A stretch of DNA of 10,226 nt from Amphritea sp. GTDB lineage: Bacteria > Pseudomonadota > Gammaproteobacteria > Pseudomonadales > Balneatricaceae. Made by a program: the position numbers and the translations under genes. Location: the NCBI GenBank assembly GCA_018067325.1, contig JAGPUU010000020.1:1-10226 (forward strand), written 5' to 3'. Shown here piece by piece: positions 1 through 6,266 of this stretch. Position 1 is the first letter of the stretch, and every line of letters begins with the position of its first letter. The notes below the pieces were generated by a model. It saw nothing but the letters and a program-made list of their open reading frames with translations, had not been told where the DNA came from and did not search any database.

Positions 1-1
1 C

Positions 2-1054
2 GATATAGCGCTAGAGCTAGTGATGACCGCTATTGAGCATGGCAAGCATGTTGTCACCGCTAATAAAGCGCTGATCGCTGTGCACGGAAACGAAATTTTT
101 GAAGCGGCTCAGAAAAAGAACGTTATGGTTGCGTTTGAAGCGTCGGTTGCCGGTGGTATTCCGATCATCAAAGCGATGCGTGAAGGTTTGTCAGCTAACA
201 GGATTAACTGGCTGGCGGGTATCATCAATGGTACCGGTAACTTCATTCTGACAGAGATGCGCGATAAAGGTCGTGACTTCGCTGATGTTCTGGCTGAAGC
301 GCAGGCGCTGGGTTATGCCGAAGCGGATCCTACCTTTGATGTAGAGGGTATCGATGCGGCGCATAAACTGACGATTCTGGCATCCATTGCCTTTGGTGTT
401 CCTCTACAATTTGATAAAGCTTATACCGAAGGTATCAGCAATATCACTGCTGAAGATGTGCAGTTTGCAGAAGAGCTGGGTTACCGGATTAAGCATCTGG
501 GTATTAGTCGCCGTACCGAAAAGGGTATCGAGCTGCGCGTTCATCCAACCATGATTCCAGAAAAAGCACTGCTGGCGAATGTTCACGGTGTGATGAATGC
601 AGTACTGGTTGACGGCGATGCTGTGGGCCAGACGATGTATTACGGAGCGGGTGCTGGTGCTGAACCAACAGCGTCTGCTGTGGTAGCGGATATTGTTGAT
701 GTAGTGCGTACACTGACGGCTGACCGGGATAACCGGGTTCCACATCTGGCGTTCCAGCCGGGCAGCTTGTCGGCTTTGCCGATCTTGCCGGTTGAAGAAG
801 TTACCAGTGCGTACTACCTGCGTCTGACAGTGAATGAACGCCCAGGCGTGCTGGCGATGGTGACCTCTATCCTGAGTGAGTCTGAGATCAGCATCGATGC
901 GATCATTCAGAAAGAGACCCATGAGGAACAAGTGCCTGTAATCATCCTGACTCAGGATGTTCAGGAGAAGCAGATGAATGAAGCGATCGCTAAGATCGAA
1001 GCGCTGGCTGATGTTAATGAGGCGGTTACCCGTATCCGCGTTGAACATCTGTAA
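2..1054 (+). CDS. hom: Homoserine dehydrogenase, 5' end cut by the window
   Basis: This enzyme reduces aspartate semialdehyde to homoserine with NAD(P)H, the branch step towards threonine and methionine, in the cytoplasm. The frame is open from base 2 with no stop, so about 350 residues are visible. Roughly 80-85 N-terminal residues, including the nucleotide-binding glycine loop, lie upstream of the window. The GTG at 20 and ATG at 23 are internal codons; the preceding codons read DIALEL, normal Hom sequence. Counting from the GTG at 20, NGTGNF lies at 70-75. The family signature runs from about 94 to 116 (ALGYAEADP, then GIDAAHK). It contains E101, D112 and K116, matching the catalytic residues described for the yeast enzyme. 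A C-terminal ACT domain (about 264-340, starting YYLRLTVNERPGVLAMV) suggests threonine feedback control. It also points to a monofunctional Hom, because the E. coli aspartokinase fusions lack this tail. thrC follows after 27 nt. Confidence 0.97.
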   Translation, partial: DIALELVMTAIEHGKHVVTANKALIAVHGNEIFEAAQKKNVMVAFEASVAGGIPIIKAMREGLSANRINWLAGIINGTGNFILTEMRDKGRDFADVLAEAQALGYAEADPTFDVEGIDAAHKLTILASIAFGVPLQFDKAYTEGISNITAEDVQFAEELGYRIKHLGISRRTEKGIELRVHPTMIPEKALLANVHGVMNAVLVDGDAVGQTMYYGAGAGAEPTASAVVADIVDVVRTLTADRDNRVPHLAFQPGSLSALPILPVEEVTSAYYLRLTVNERPGVLAMVTSILSESEISIDAIIQKETHEEQVPVIILTQDVQEKQMNEAIAKIEALADVNEAVTRIRVEHL

Positions 1055-1081
1055 GGAACCGGAATAGCAGGAATTTAGACA

Positions 1082-2476
1082 GTGAAATATATCTCTACCC
1101 GGGGCAACGCCCCTGTCCTGAATTTTGAAGAAGTACTGCTGGCGGGTCTGGCCAGTGATGGTGGTCTCTACGTGCCGGAAGTCCTGCCGACTTTCAGTAA
1201 AGAAGAGATCGCTTCCTGGATCGGGCTGCCATATAACGAATTGGCGTATAAGATTATTAAGCCGTTTGTTGATGACTGTGTGGAAGATGCAGATCTTAAA
1301 CAGATGATTGATGAAACCTATGCTGGGTTTAATCATAGTGCCGTTGCTCCACTGAAAGAATTAGGCACTAATGAATGGGTGTTGGAGTTATTCCACGGCC
1401 CTACTCTGGCGTTTAAAGATTTTGCATTGCAGCTGCTGGGTCGTTTGATGGATTATTCTCTGACCAAGCGTCAGGAGCGTCTGGTCATTATGGGGGCTAC
1501 TTCCGGTGATACCGGTTCAGCTGCTATTGAAGGCTGTCGTCATAGCGATCATCTGGATATCTTTATCCTGCATCCTTACAACCGTGTATCTGAAGTGCAG
1601 CGTAAGCAGATGACCACCATTATCGAAGATAATGTGTTTAATGTAGCGCTGGAAGGTAACTTCGACGATTGTCAGGAGATGGTAAAGGACAGCTTTGCTA
1701 ATCAGGATTTCCTGGGTGGCCGTAAGCTGGGTGCCGTAAACTCGATCAACTGGGCGCGTATTATGTCCCAGATCGTTTACTACTTCTCAGCTTCTCTGGC
1801 GGTGGGCGGTCCTCATCGTGAAGTGGCCTTCTCAGTACCGACAGGAAACTTCGGTGATATATTTGCTGGTTACCTGGCGAAGCAGATGGGCCTGCCTATC
1901 AGTCAGCTGGTGGTTGCGACTAACAAAAACGATATCCTGCACCGGGTAATCTCCGGTAACGATATGAGCAAGGGTGAGCTGGTTCACACGCTGTCTCCAT
2001 CGATGGATATTATGGTGTCCTCAAACTTTGAGCGATTGCTGTTTGATGTCTATGGGCGTGATGGCGCTGCAATTAGCGACCTGATGGCTAAGTTTAAAAC
2101 TCAGTCAGTTCAGTTAGATCAGCCGCGTTGGGAAAAAGTGCGTGAGCTCTTCGATAGCTATGCTTGCGACGATGAAGCAACCTGTAAAGTGATCGAAACG
2201 GTAGCGAAGGAAACCGGTTATCTGCTGGATCCACATACCGCTATCGGTGTGGCTGCAGCGCGTGAATGTAATCGTGATGCCAGTGTGCCGATGATCGTAC
2301 TTTCAACGGCTCATCCGGTGAAGTTTCCAGAGGCTGTATTGAAAGCCGGATTGGAATCTCCACAGCTGCCAGATCATATGGCCGATCTTTTTGAGCGTGA
2401 AGAGCAGTTCACTGTGTTACCTAATGAGCTGTCCACCGTACAGCAATTCGTGGCTAAAAACGTTCATAGCGACTAA
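1082..2476 (+). CDS. thrC: Threonine synthase
   Basis: This pyridoxal-phosphate enzyme converts O-phosphohomoserine to threonine, the last step of threonine synthesis, in the cytoplasm. The start is GTG at 1082, with AGGA at 1069-1072 nine bases upstream; the first residues, MKYISTRGN, match the usual family N-terminus. The protein has 464 residues, a typical length. The PLP lysine is K112 in GPTLAFKDFALQ (106-117). The phosphate-binding loop is GATSGDTGSAA (138-148). A further conserved segment, VPTGNFGDIFAGYLAKQMG, contacts the cofactor region in this family. The gene follows hom by 27 nt with no terminator between, so the two are very likely co-transcribed. A strong terminator lies about 45 nt after the stop, closing the hom-thrC unit. 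A homoserine kinase gene (thrB) is not adjacent in this window, so that step must be encoded elsewhere. Confidence 0.97.
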   Translation: MKYISTRGNAPVLNFEEVLLAGLASDGGLYVPEVLPTFSKEEIASWIGLPYNELAYKIIKPFVDDCVEDADLKQMIDETYAGFNHSAVAPLKELGTNEWVLELFHGPTLAFKDFALQLLGRLMDYSLTKRQERLVIMGATSGDTGSAAIEGCRHSDHLDIFILHPYNRVSEVQRKQMTTIIEDNVFNVALEGNFDDCQEMVKDSFANQDFLGGRKLGAVNSINWARIMSQIVYYFSASLAVGGPHREVAFSVPTGNFGDIFAGYLAKQMGLPISQLVVATNKNDILHRVISGNDMSKGELVHTLSPSMDIMVSSNFERLLFDVYGRDGAAISDLMAKFKTQSVQLDQPRWEKVRELFDSYACDDEATCKVIETVAKETGYLLDPHTAIGVAAARECNRDASVPMIVLSTAHPVKFPEAVLKAGLESPQLPDHMADLFEREEQFTVLPNELSTVQQFVAKNVHSD

Positions 2477-2519
2477 GGAAAGCGCGAATAAGCCCCTTCC
2501 CTCTTGCTGCTTTGATAAT

Positions 2520-2554
2520 AGCCCGTTAGAGTCTCTGATTCTAACGGGCTTTTT
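2520..2554 (+). terminator. Intrinsic terminator after thrC
   Basis: A perfect 11-bp inverted repeat (AGCCCGTTAGA at 2520-2530 and TCTAACGGGCT at 2540-2550) encloses a 9-nt loop and runs straight into five T residues (2550-2554). This is a textbook rho-independent terminator for hom-thrC. It ends only 17 bases before the next start codon (2572), which leaves no room for a separate promoter after it. Confidence 0.9.
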
Positions 2555-2571
2555 ATTGGGGGATAATAAGC

Positions 2572-3381
2572 ATGGATCTGTTTTTTATACTGTCGAAGCT
2601 GTTCTGGGTGATTGTTAACCCGGGCAACTTTCTGATTTTATTATTGGTTTTAGCTTTGTTGAAAGGCTGGAAAACGCTCTCTTCATCTATCGCACTTTGT
2701 TTACTGTTCATTACATTTTATCCGGCAGGTAACTTGTTGTTACAGCCGCTGGAAAAGCGTTTCTCTCCGCCGGCTACGCTGCCAGAAAATATCGCAGGTG
2801 TGATTGTTTTAGGTGGTGCAGAAGAGGCGGAATTAAGCTCAATCTGGCAGCAGCCTCAGTTTAATATGGCGGCGGAGCGGGATATGGCTATTTTGCCGTT
2901 GATGCAACGCTATGCCGATGTCCCGATTATTTTGACCGGTGGCTCCGGTTCGGTTCGTAAACCAGAGTTTCGTGGGGCGGATGTACTGCAAAGCTGGTTG
3001 CAGGGGCAGCAGTTAGATCATCGGGTTATATTTGAGCGGGACTCACGAAATACCTTTGAAAACGCAATTTATAGTCAGGGCGTATTGCCGGCCGGTATCG
3101 AGTTTAATGACTCCCGGGGATGGTTGCTGGTGACATCGGCCTACCATATGCCAAGATCTGTTGGTATTTTTCGTGCACAGGGCTGGAATGTTATTCCTTA
3201 CCCGGTTGACTACTATTCTATGCCGGCAGGCTTTGATAGCTTGCGGGCAGATCTGGGGAAAAATCTACACGAGCTATCAATCGGTGTTCGCGAATGGGTG
3301 GGTCTGGGTGCATATTTTCTGACCGATAAAACCGATCAGCTCTTTCCGTCAGAGACTCTGGAGATCAGTTTGAATGAGTGA
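2572..3381 (+). CDS. ElyC/YdcF-family (DUF218) inner-membrane protein
   Basis: The protein has 269 residues. Two hydrophobic segments at the N-terminus (about 12-30 and 37-57) probably span the membrane and put the C-terminal domain in the periplasm. The DUF218 domain covers about 75-245. Its conserved pieces are GVIVLGGA (76-83), LTGGSG (121-126), SRNTFENA (158-165) and TSAYHMPRS (188-196). Length and two-helix layout resemble E. coli ElyC (about 259 residues), which is linked to cell-envelope and peptidoglycan synthesis; the biochemical activity of the family is unclear. YdcF and SanA are the other close relatives, so I give no symbol. ATG at 2572 is the first plausible start. The G-run at 2558-2562 is only a modest ribosome-binding site. 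The 3' end overlaps the recJ start by 8 nt, so the two genes are translationally linked. Confidence 0.85.
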   Translation: MDLFFILSKLFWVIVNPGNFLILLLVLALLKGWKTLSSSIALCLLFITFYPAGNLLLQPLEKRFSPPATLPENIAGVIVLGGAEEAELSSIWQQPQFNMAAERDMAILPLMQRYADVPIILTGGSGSVRKPEFRGADVLQSWLQGQQLDHRVIFERDSRNTFENAIYSQGVLPAGIEFNDSRGWLLVTSAYHMPRSVGIFRAQGWNVIPYPVDYYSMPAGFDSLRADLGKNLHELSIGVREWVGLGAYFLTDKTDQLFPSETLEISLNE

Positions 3382-5107
3382 CCTACTGATTCGTCGCCGA
3401 GAGGTGGATCAAAACAGCAATGTTTTCAACCAGGTACATCCGTTGTTGGCCAGGATCTACGCTAGCCGTGGGTTACATAATTCTGAAGAGCTGGGCAGAA
3501 GCCTGCAGACCTTGCAAACCGGTCGGGACATGCTGGGACTGGATGCGGCGGTGAGTCGGCTGATCACGGCGCTGGAGCAAGACCAACATATCCTGATAGT
3601 GGGTGACTTCGATTGTGACGGCGCGACCAGTACCGCCGTTGGGATGCTGGGGCTGGGAATGATGGGCGCGAACCGGGTGAGTTATCTGGTGCCTAACCGC
3701 TTTGAATATGGCTACGGGCTCAGTCCTGAAATTGTTAAGGTTGCGGCAGAGCAGAAACCTGATCTGATCATTACCGTGGACAATGGTATCTCCAGTGTCG
3801 ATGGTGTTGCTCAGGCGAATAGTCTTGGTATCGATGTTGTTGTTACCGATCATCACCTACCCGGCGATAAGCTGCCAGAAGCCTGCGCCATCGTTAATCC
3901 GAATCAACCCGGTTGTAGTTTTAGTGAAAAATCCACCTGTGGCGTTGGCGTAATCTTCTATGTGATGACCGCGCTTCGCAGAGCGTTAGATCAGCAGAAT
4001 TGGTTCGAGAACAAGGGGCTGGCCAAGCCAAACCTGGGGTCCTTGCTTGATCTGGTAGCGCTGGGCACTGTGGCTGATGTTGTGCCGCTGGAGCAGAATA
4101 ATCGCACTCTGGTTTATCAGGGGGTGCAGCGTATCCGCTCAGGTAAGGCGCGACCGGGTATTATCTCGCTGATAGATATTAGTGGGCGACAGCGAAGCCG
4201 TCTGACAGCAACCGATCTTGGTTTTGCGTTAGCGCCGCGTTTGAATGCGGCGGGACGTTTGGATGATATGTCTATCGGTATAGAATGTCTGCTGACCAAT
4301 GATGAGGAGCGTGCTCGGCAGTTGGCGGTGCAGCTTGATACTCTTAATCAGGAGCGTCGGGGTATCGAGCAGGAGATGCAGCAGCAGGCAAATGCACTGT
4401 TGGATGAGCTGCAGCTTGATGCCGAGGGCGAGCTGCCCTTTGGTCTCTGTCTCTATGATGCGGACTGGCATCAGGGTGTGATCGGTATTCTGGCCTCACG
4501 GATCAAAGAGAAAGTTAACCGTCCGGTGGTTGCTTTTGCCGTGGGTGATGAGGGTGAACTAAAAGGCTCAGCCCGTTCGGTCAGTGGTTTTCATATCCGT
4601 GATGGACTGGACGCCGTGGCGGCAAAACATCCACAGCTCCTGAAAAAATTCGGAGGCCATGCAATGGCTGCCGGGATGACTATCGCGGCAGAGAACCTGG
4701 GGTTGTTTCAGCAGGCATTTGATGAGGCGGTGCGGCGTCAGTTGAGTGCTGAACAGCTACAGCATGCGGTGCTTACCGACGGCGAATTGAGTGGTTCTGA
4801 AATGAATATGGAGATGGCCGAGCTCTTACGAGAATCCGGGCCCTGGGGGCATCAATTCCCTGAACCGCTATTTGATGGTGAATTTTCTCTGCTGCAGCAG
4901 AGAATAGTGGGCCAACGGCACTTGAAATTGGTGCTGATGGAACCAGATAGTGGAGTAGCGATTGATGCGATCCATTTCAATGCCGATACTGATACCTGGC
5001 CGAACGATTCAGTTCAGCGGGTCAGGGCGGTATTCCGTTTGGATGTAAACGAATTTCGCGGGCAGCGTAGCCTGCAACTGATGATAGACCACCTGCTGCC
5101 GCTCTGA
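3374..5107 (+). CDS. recJ: Single-stranded-DNA-specific 5'-3' exonuclease RecJ
   Basis: RecJ degrades single-stranded DNA 5' to 3' in RecF-pathway recombination, mismatch repair and stalled-fork processing. The protein has 577 residues, the same length as E. coli RecJ. In the DHH phosphoesterase domain, motif I is DFDCDG (78-83), followed by VDNG (135-138), TDHH (158-161) and GTVADVVPL (231-239). RLNAAGR lies at 289-295. The DHHA1 part has GGHAMAAG (427-434). An OB-like C-terminal domain covers about 465-577, with GPWGHQFPEP at 489-498. All expected metal-binding aspartates and the DHH histidines are present. Motif I has Cys where E. coli has Ala, which should be harmless. The start ATG at 3374 lies inside the last codons of the upstream membrane-protein gene (8-nt overlap), implying coupled translation. 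A 20-bp perfect palindrome lies in its OB-domain coding region (4885-4904). Confidence 0.98.
   Translation: MSDLLIRRREVDQNSNVFNQVHPLLARIYASRGLHNSEELGRSLQTLQTGRDMLGLDAAVSRLITALEQDQHILIVGDFDCDGATSTAVGMLGLGMMGANRVSYLVPNRFEYGYGLSPEIVKVAAEQKPDLIITVDNGISSVDGVAQANSLGIDVVVTDHHLPGDKLPEACAIVNPNQPGCSFSEKSTCGVGVIFYVMTALRRALDQQNWFENKGLAKPNLGSLLDLVALGTVADVVPLEQNNRTLVYQGVQRIRSGKARPGIISLIDISGRQRSRLTATDLGFALAPRLNAAGRLDDMSIGIECLLTNDEERARQLAVQLDTLNQERRGIEQEMQQQANALLDELQLDAEGELPFGLCLYDADWHQGVIGILASRIKEKVNRPVVAFAVGDEGELKGSARSVSGFHIRDGLDAVAAKHPQLLKKFGGHAMAAGMTIAAENLGLFQQAFDEAVRRQLSAEQLQHAVLTDGELSGSEMNMEMAELLRESGPWGHQFPEPLFDGEFSLLQQRIVGQRHLKLVLMEPDSGVAIDAIHFNADTDTWPNDSVQRVRAVFRLDVNEFRGQRSLQLMIDHLLPL
4885..4904. repeat. 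20-bp perfect palindrome inside recJ
   Basis: The left arm TTCTCTGCTG (4885-4894) is followed with no spacer by its exact reverse complement CAGCAGAGAA (4895-4904). It encodes part of FSLLQQR in the C-terminal domain of RecJ. The flanking bases (T on both sides) do not extend it. It may be a codon-level coincidence or a protein-binding site. Confidence 0.6.
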
Positions 5108-5125
5108 TTCGGCAGCAAGCAACAT

Positions 5126-5146
5126 GAGAGATGAACGATGAACGAT
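5126..5146 (+). promoter_or_regulatory. Ribosome-binding site and 7-bp tandem duplication at a start codon
   Basis: GAGAG (5126-5130) is a fair Shine-Dalgarno sequence. It is followed by two tandem copies of ATGAACG (5131-5137 and 5138-5144) plus AT. The second ATG, at 5138, is 7 nt from the Shine-Dalgarno and opens the 60-codon gene. The first ATG, at 5131, abuts it with no spacing and is out of frame, reading nine codons to TGA at 5158. Spacing therefore favours 5138 as the true start. Confidence 0.6.
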
Positions 5147-5320
5147 TTTACCCTGGATGAATTGAATACACTGGTCGCGGTTTTTGAAAAGGCCGGTATT
5201 GCTGAAGATGGCAGCGCTGAAGCTGAGATGTTTGGCCGTATCAAAGCTGCTCAGTCAGAGCGTGCTGAATTAGAGAGTATGGATTTTGATGATTGTCTGG
5301 GCGGTGCCTGCAAATTGTGA
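5138..5320 (+). CDS. Unrecognised acidic 60-residue protein between recJ and nfo
   Basis: I do not recognise this protein. It has 60 residues, starting [13 protein letters not shown], with 14 Asp/Glu against 5 Lys/Arg. The N-terminal two thirds looks helical with alternating hydrophobic positions ([15 protein letters not shown], then [13 protein letters not shown]). The tail carries two cysteines four residues apart, C53 and C58, in [10 protein letters not shown]. There is no signal peptide or membrane segment, so it is probably cytosolic. A ribosome-binding site at 5126-5130 has good spacing, and the frame fills the recJ-nfo gap. Its TGA (5318-5320) overlaps the nfo GTG (5317) by 4 nt, a standard sign of translational coupling. 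This placement is the main reason to believe it is real. A role with Nfo or RecJ would be a guess. The cysteine pair could bind metal or form a disulfide, but nothing shows it. Confidence 0.7.
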   Translation: MNDFTLDELNTLVAVFEKAGIAEDGSAEAEMFGRIKAAQSERAELESMDFDDCLGGACKL

Positions 5321-6174
5321 GTGATCTACCACTTTATTATGTCGGCGCCCACGTTAGTGCCAGCGGCGGGGTTGAAAACGCCCCGCTGAATGCGGCAAAG
5401 CTGGGGGCGAATGCCTTTGCGCTGTTTACCAAAAACCAGCGCCGCTGGGAGGCTAAGCCCCTCACCTCAGGCAATATCAAAAAATTTCGGGATAGCTGTG
5501 AACGTCTGGGATTCAAGGCCGAACAGATTCTGCCTCACGATAGCTATCTGATCAATCTGGGGCATCCGGAAGCCGAACCTTTAGAGAAGTCCCGTGTCGC
5601 GTTTATCGACGAGCTGCAGCGTTGTGAGCAGTTGGGGCTCTGTTATCTGAACTTTCATCCTGGTAGCCACCTACGTAAAGTGGATGAGGAAACCTGTCTC
5701 AATACCATCGCTGAGTCGATTAATATTGCCTTGGATCAAACCTCTGGTGTTACTGCGGTCATCGAGAATACGGCGGGTCAGGGTAGTAATCTTGGATGCC
5801 GTTTCGAGCATCTGGCGCATATTATCGACCGGGTAGAAGATAAGAGTCGGGTCGGTGTTTGTTTGGATACCTGCCACACCTTTGCTTCCGGTTATGACCT
5901 GCGTGACCGGGATGATTGCGAGAAAACTTTCACCGACTTTGAGCGTATTGTTGGTTTTGAATATTTAAAGGGTATGCACCTGAACGACTCAAAAGCGGCG
6001 TTCGATAGCCGTAAAGATCGCCATCATAGCTTAGGCATGGGTGAGATCGGCCTGGAAGTGTTCCGTTTCATTATGTCCGATGACCGCTTCCGCGGAATTC
6101 CGATGGTGTTGGAAACCATCGATGATACGATCTGGGCGGAAGAAATTCAGATGTTGCGCTCGTTTCAAGGTTAA
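5317..6174 (+). CDS. nfo: Endonuclease IV (AP endonuclease)
   Basis: Endonuclease IV cuts the DNA backbone 5' of abasic sites and removes 3' blocking groups in base-excision repair. From the GTG at 5317 the protein has 285 residues, the same as E. coli Nfo. An upstream in-frame TTG at 5293 would add eight residues that do not look like the family; the expected [12 protein letters not shown] begins right after the GTG. Zinc ligands sit where expected, each five residues later than in E. coli: H74, H114, E150, D184, H187, H221, D234, H236 and E266. The signatures HDSYLINLG (74-82) and GVCLDTCH (180-187) are intact. The third signature, from MHLNDSK at 220, has Asp230 where the family has Gly. 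There is no clear ribosome-binding site, so translation probably depends on coupling to the 60-residue gene, whose stop overlaps the start by 4 nt. Confidence 0.97.
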   Translation: MSDLPLYYVGAHVSASGGVENAPLNAAKLGANAFALFTKNQRRWEAKPLTSGNIKKFRDSCERLGFKAEQILPHDSYLINLGHPEAEPLEKSRVAFIDELQRCEQLGLCYLNFHPGSHLRKVDEETCLNTIAESINIALDQTSGVTAVIENTAGQGSNLGCRFEHLAHIIDRVEDKSRVGVCLDTCHTFASGYDLRDRDDCEKTFTDFERIVGFEYLKGMHLNDSKAAFDSRKDRHHSLGMGEIGLEVFRFIMSDDRFRGIPMVLETIDDTIWAEEIQMLRSFQG

Positions 6175-6233
6175 GCTTTGTTCGCTGTCATCTATTGTTA
6201 GAAGCTGTCAGGGCCAGCAGACATTGCTTATAA

Positions 6234-6260
6234 AGCTGTTTGTAACAGAGCAGCTATTTT
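6234..6260. terminator. Weak possible two-way terminator between nfo and the SulP gene
   Basis: In the 92-bp convergent gap, AGCTG (6234-6238) pairs with CAGCT (6251-6255) and is followed by A and four T residues. On the minus strand the same stem is followed by TTTAT. An alternative inner stem, CTGTT/AACAG with a 3-nt loop (6236-6248), competes with it. The stems are short, so this is a candidate only; it is the best hairpin I see in the gap. Confidence 0.3.
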
Positions 6261-6266
6261 CTCACT

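Noticed and set aside
404..1336. A 310-codon open frame on the minus strand
   Set aside because: It lies opposite hom and the start of thrC, whose protein sequences are unmistakable; its translation is low in recognisable motifs and looks like an antisense shadow.
2429..2443. CTGT-N7-ACAG, resembling a LexA box
   Set aside because: The spacer is 7, not 8, and the site is inside the thrC coding sequence.
3473..3856. A 127-codon minus-strand open frame within recJ
   Set aside because: It is fully inside the conserved DHH-domain coding region of recJ and has no ribosome-binding or family support.
5293..5316. TTG at 5293 as the nfo start
   Set aside because: It would add eight residues unlike the family. 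The GTG at 5317 gives the exact family length and a 4-nt overlap with the upstream stop.
6236..6248. CTGT-N5-ACAG in the nfo/SulP convergent gap
   Set aside because: The spacer is far too short for LexA, and no gene starts nearby. It is better explained as a short hairpin stem.
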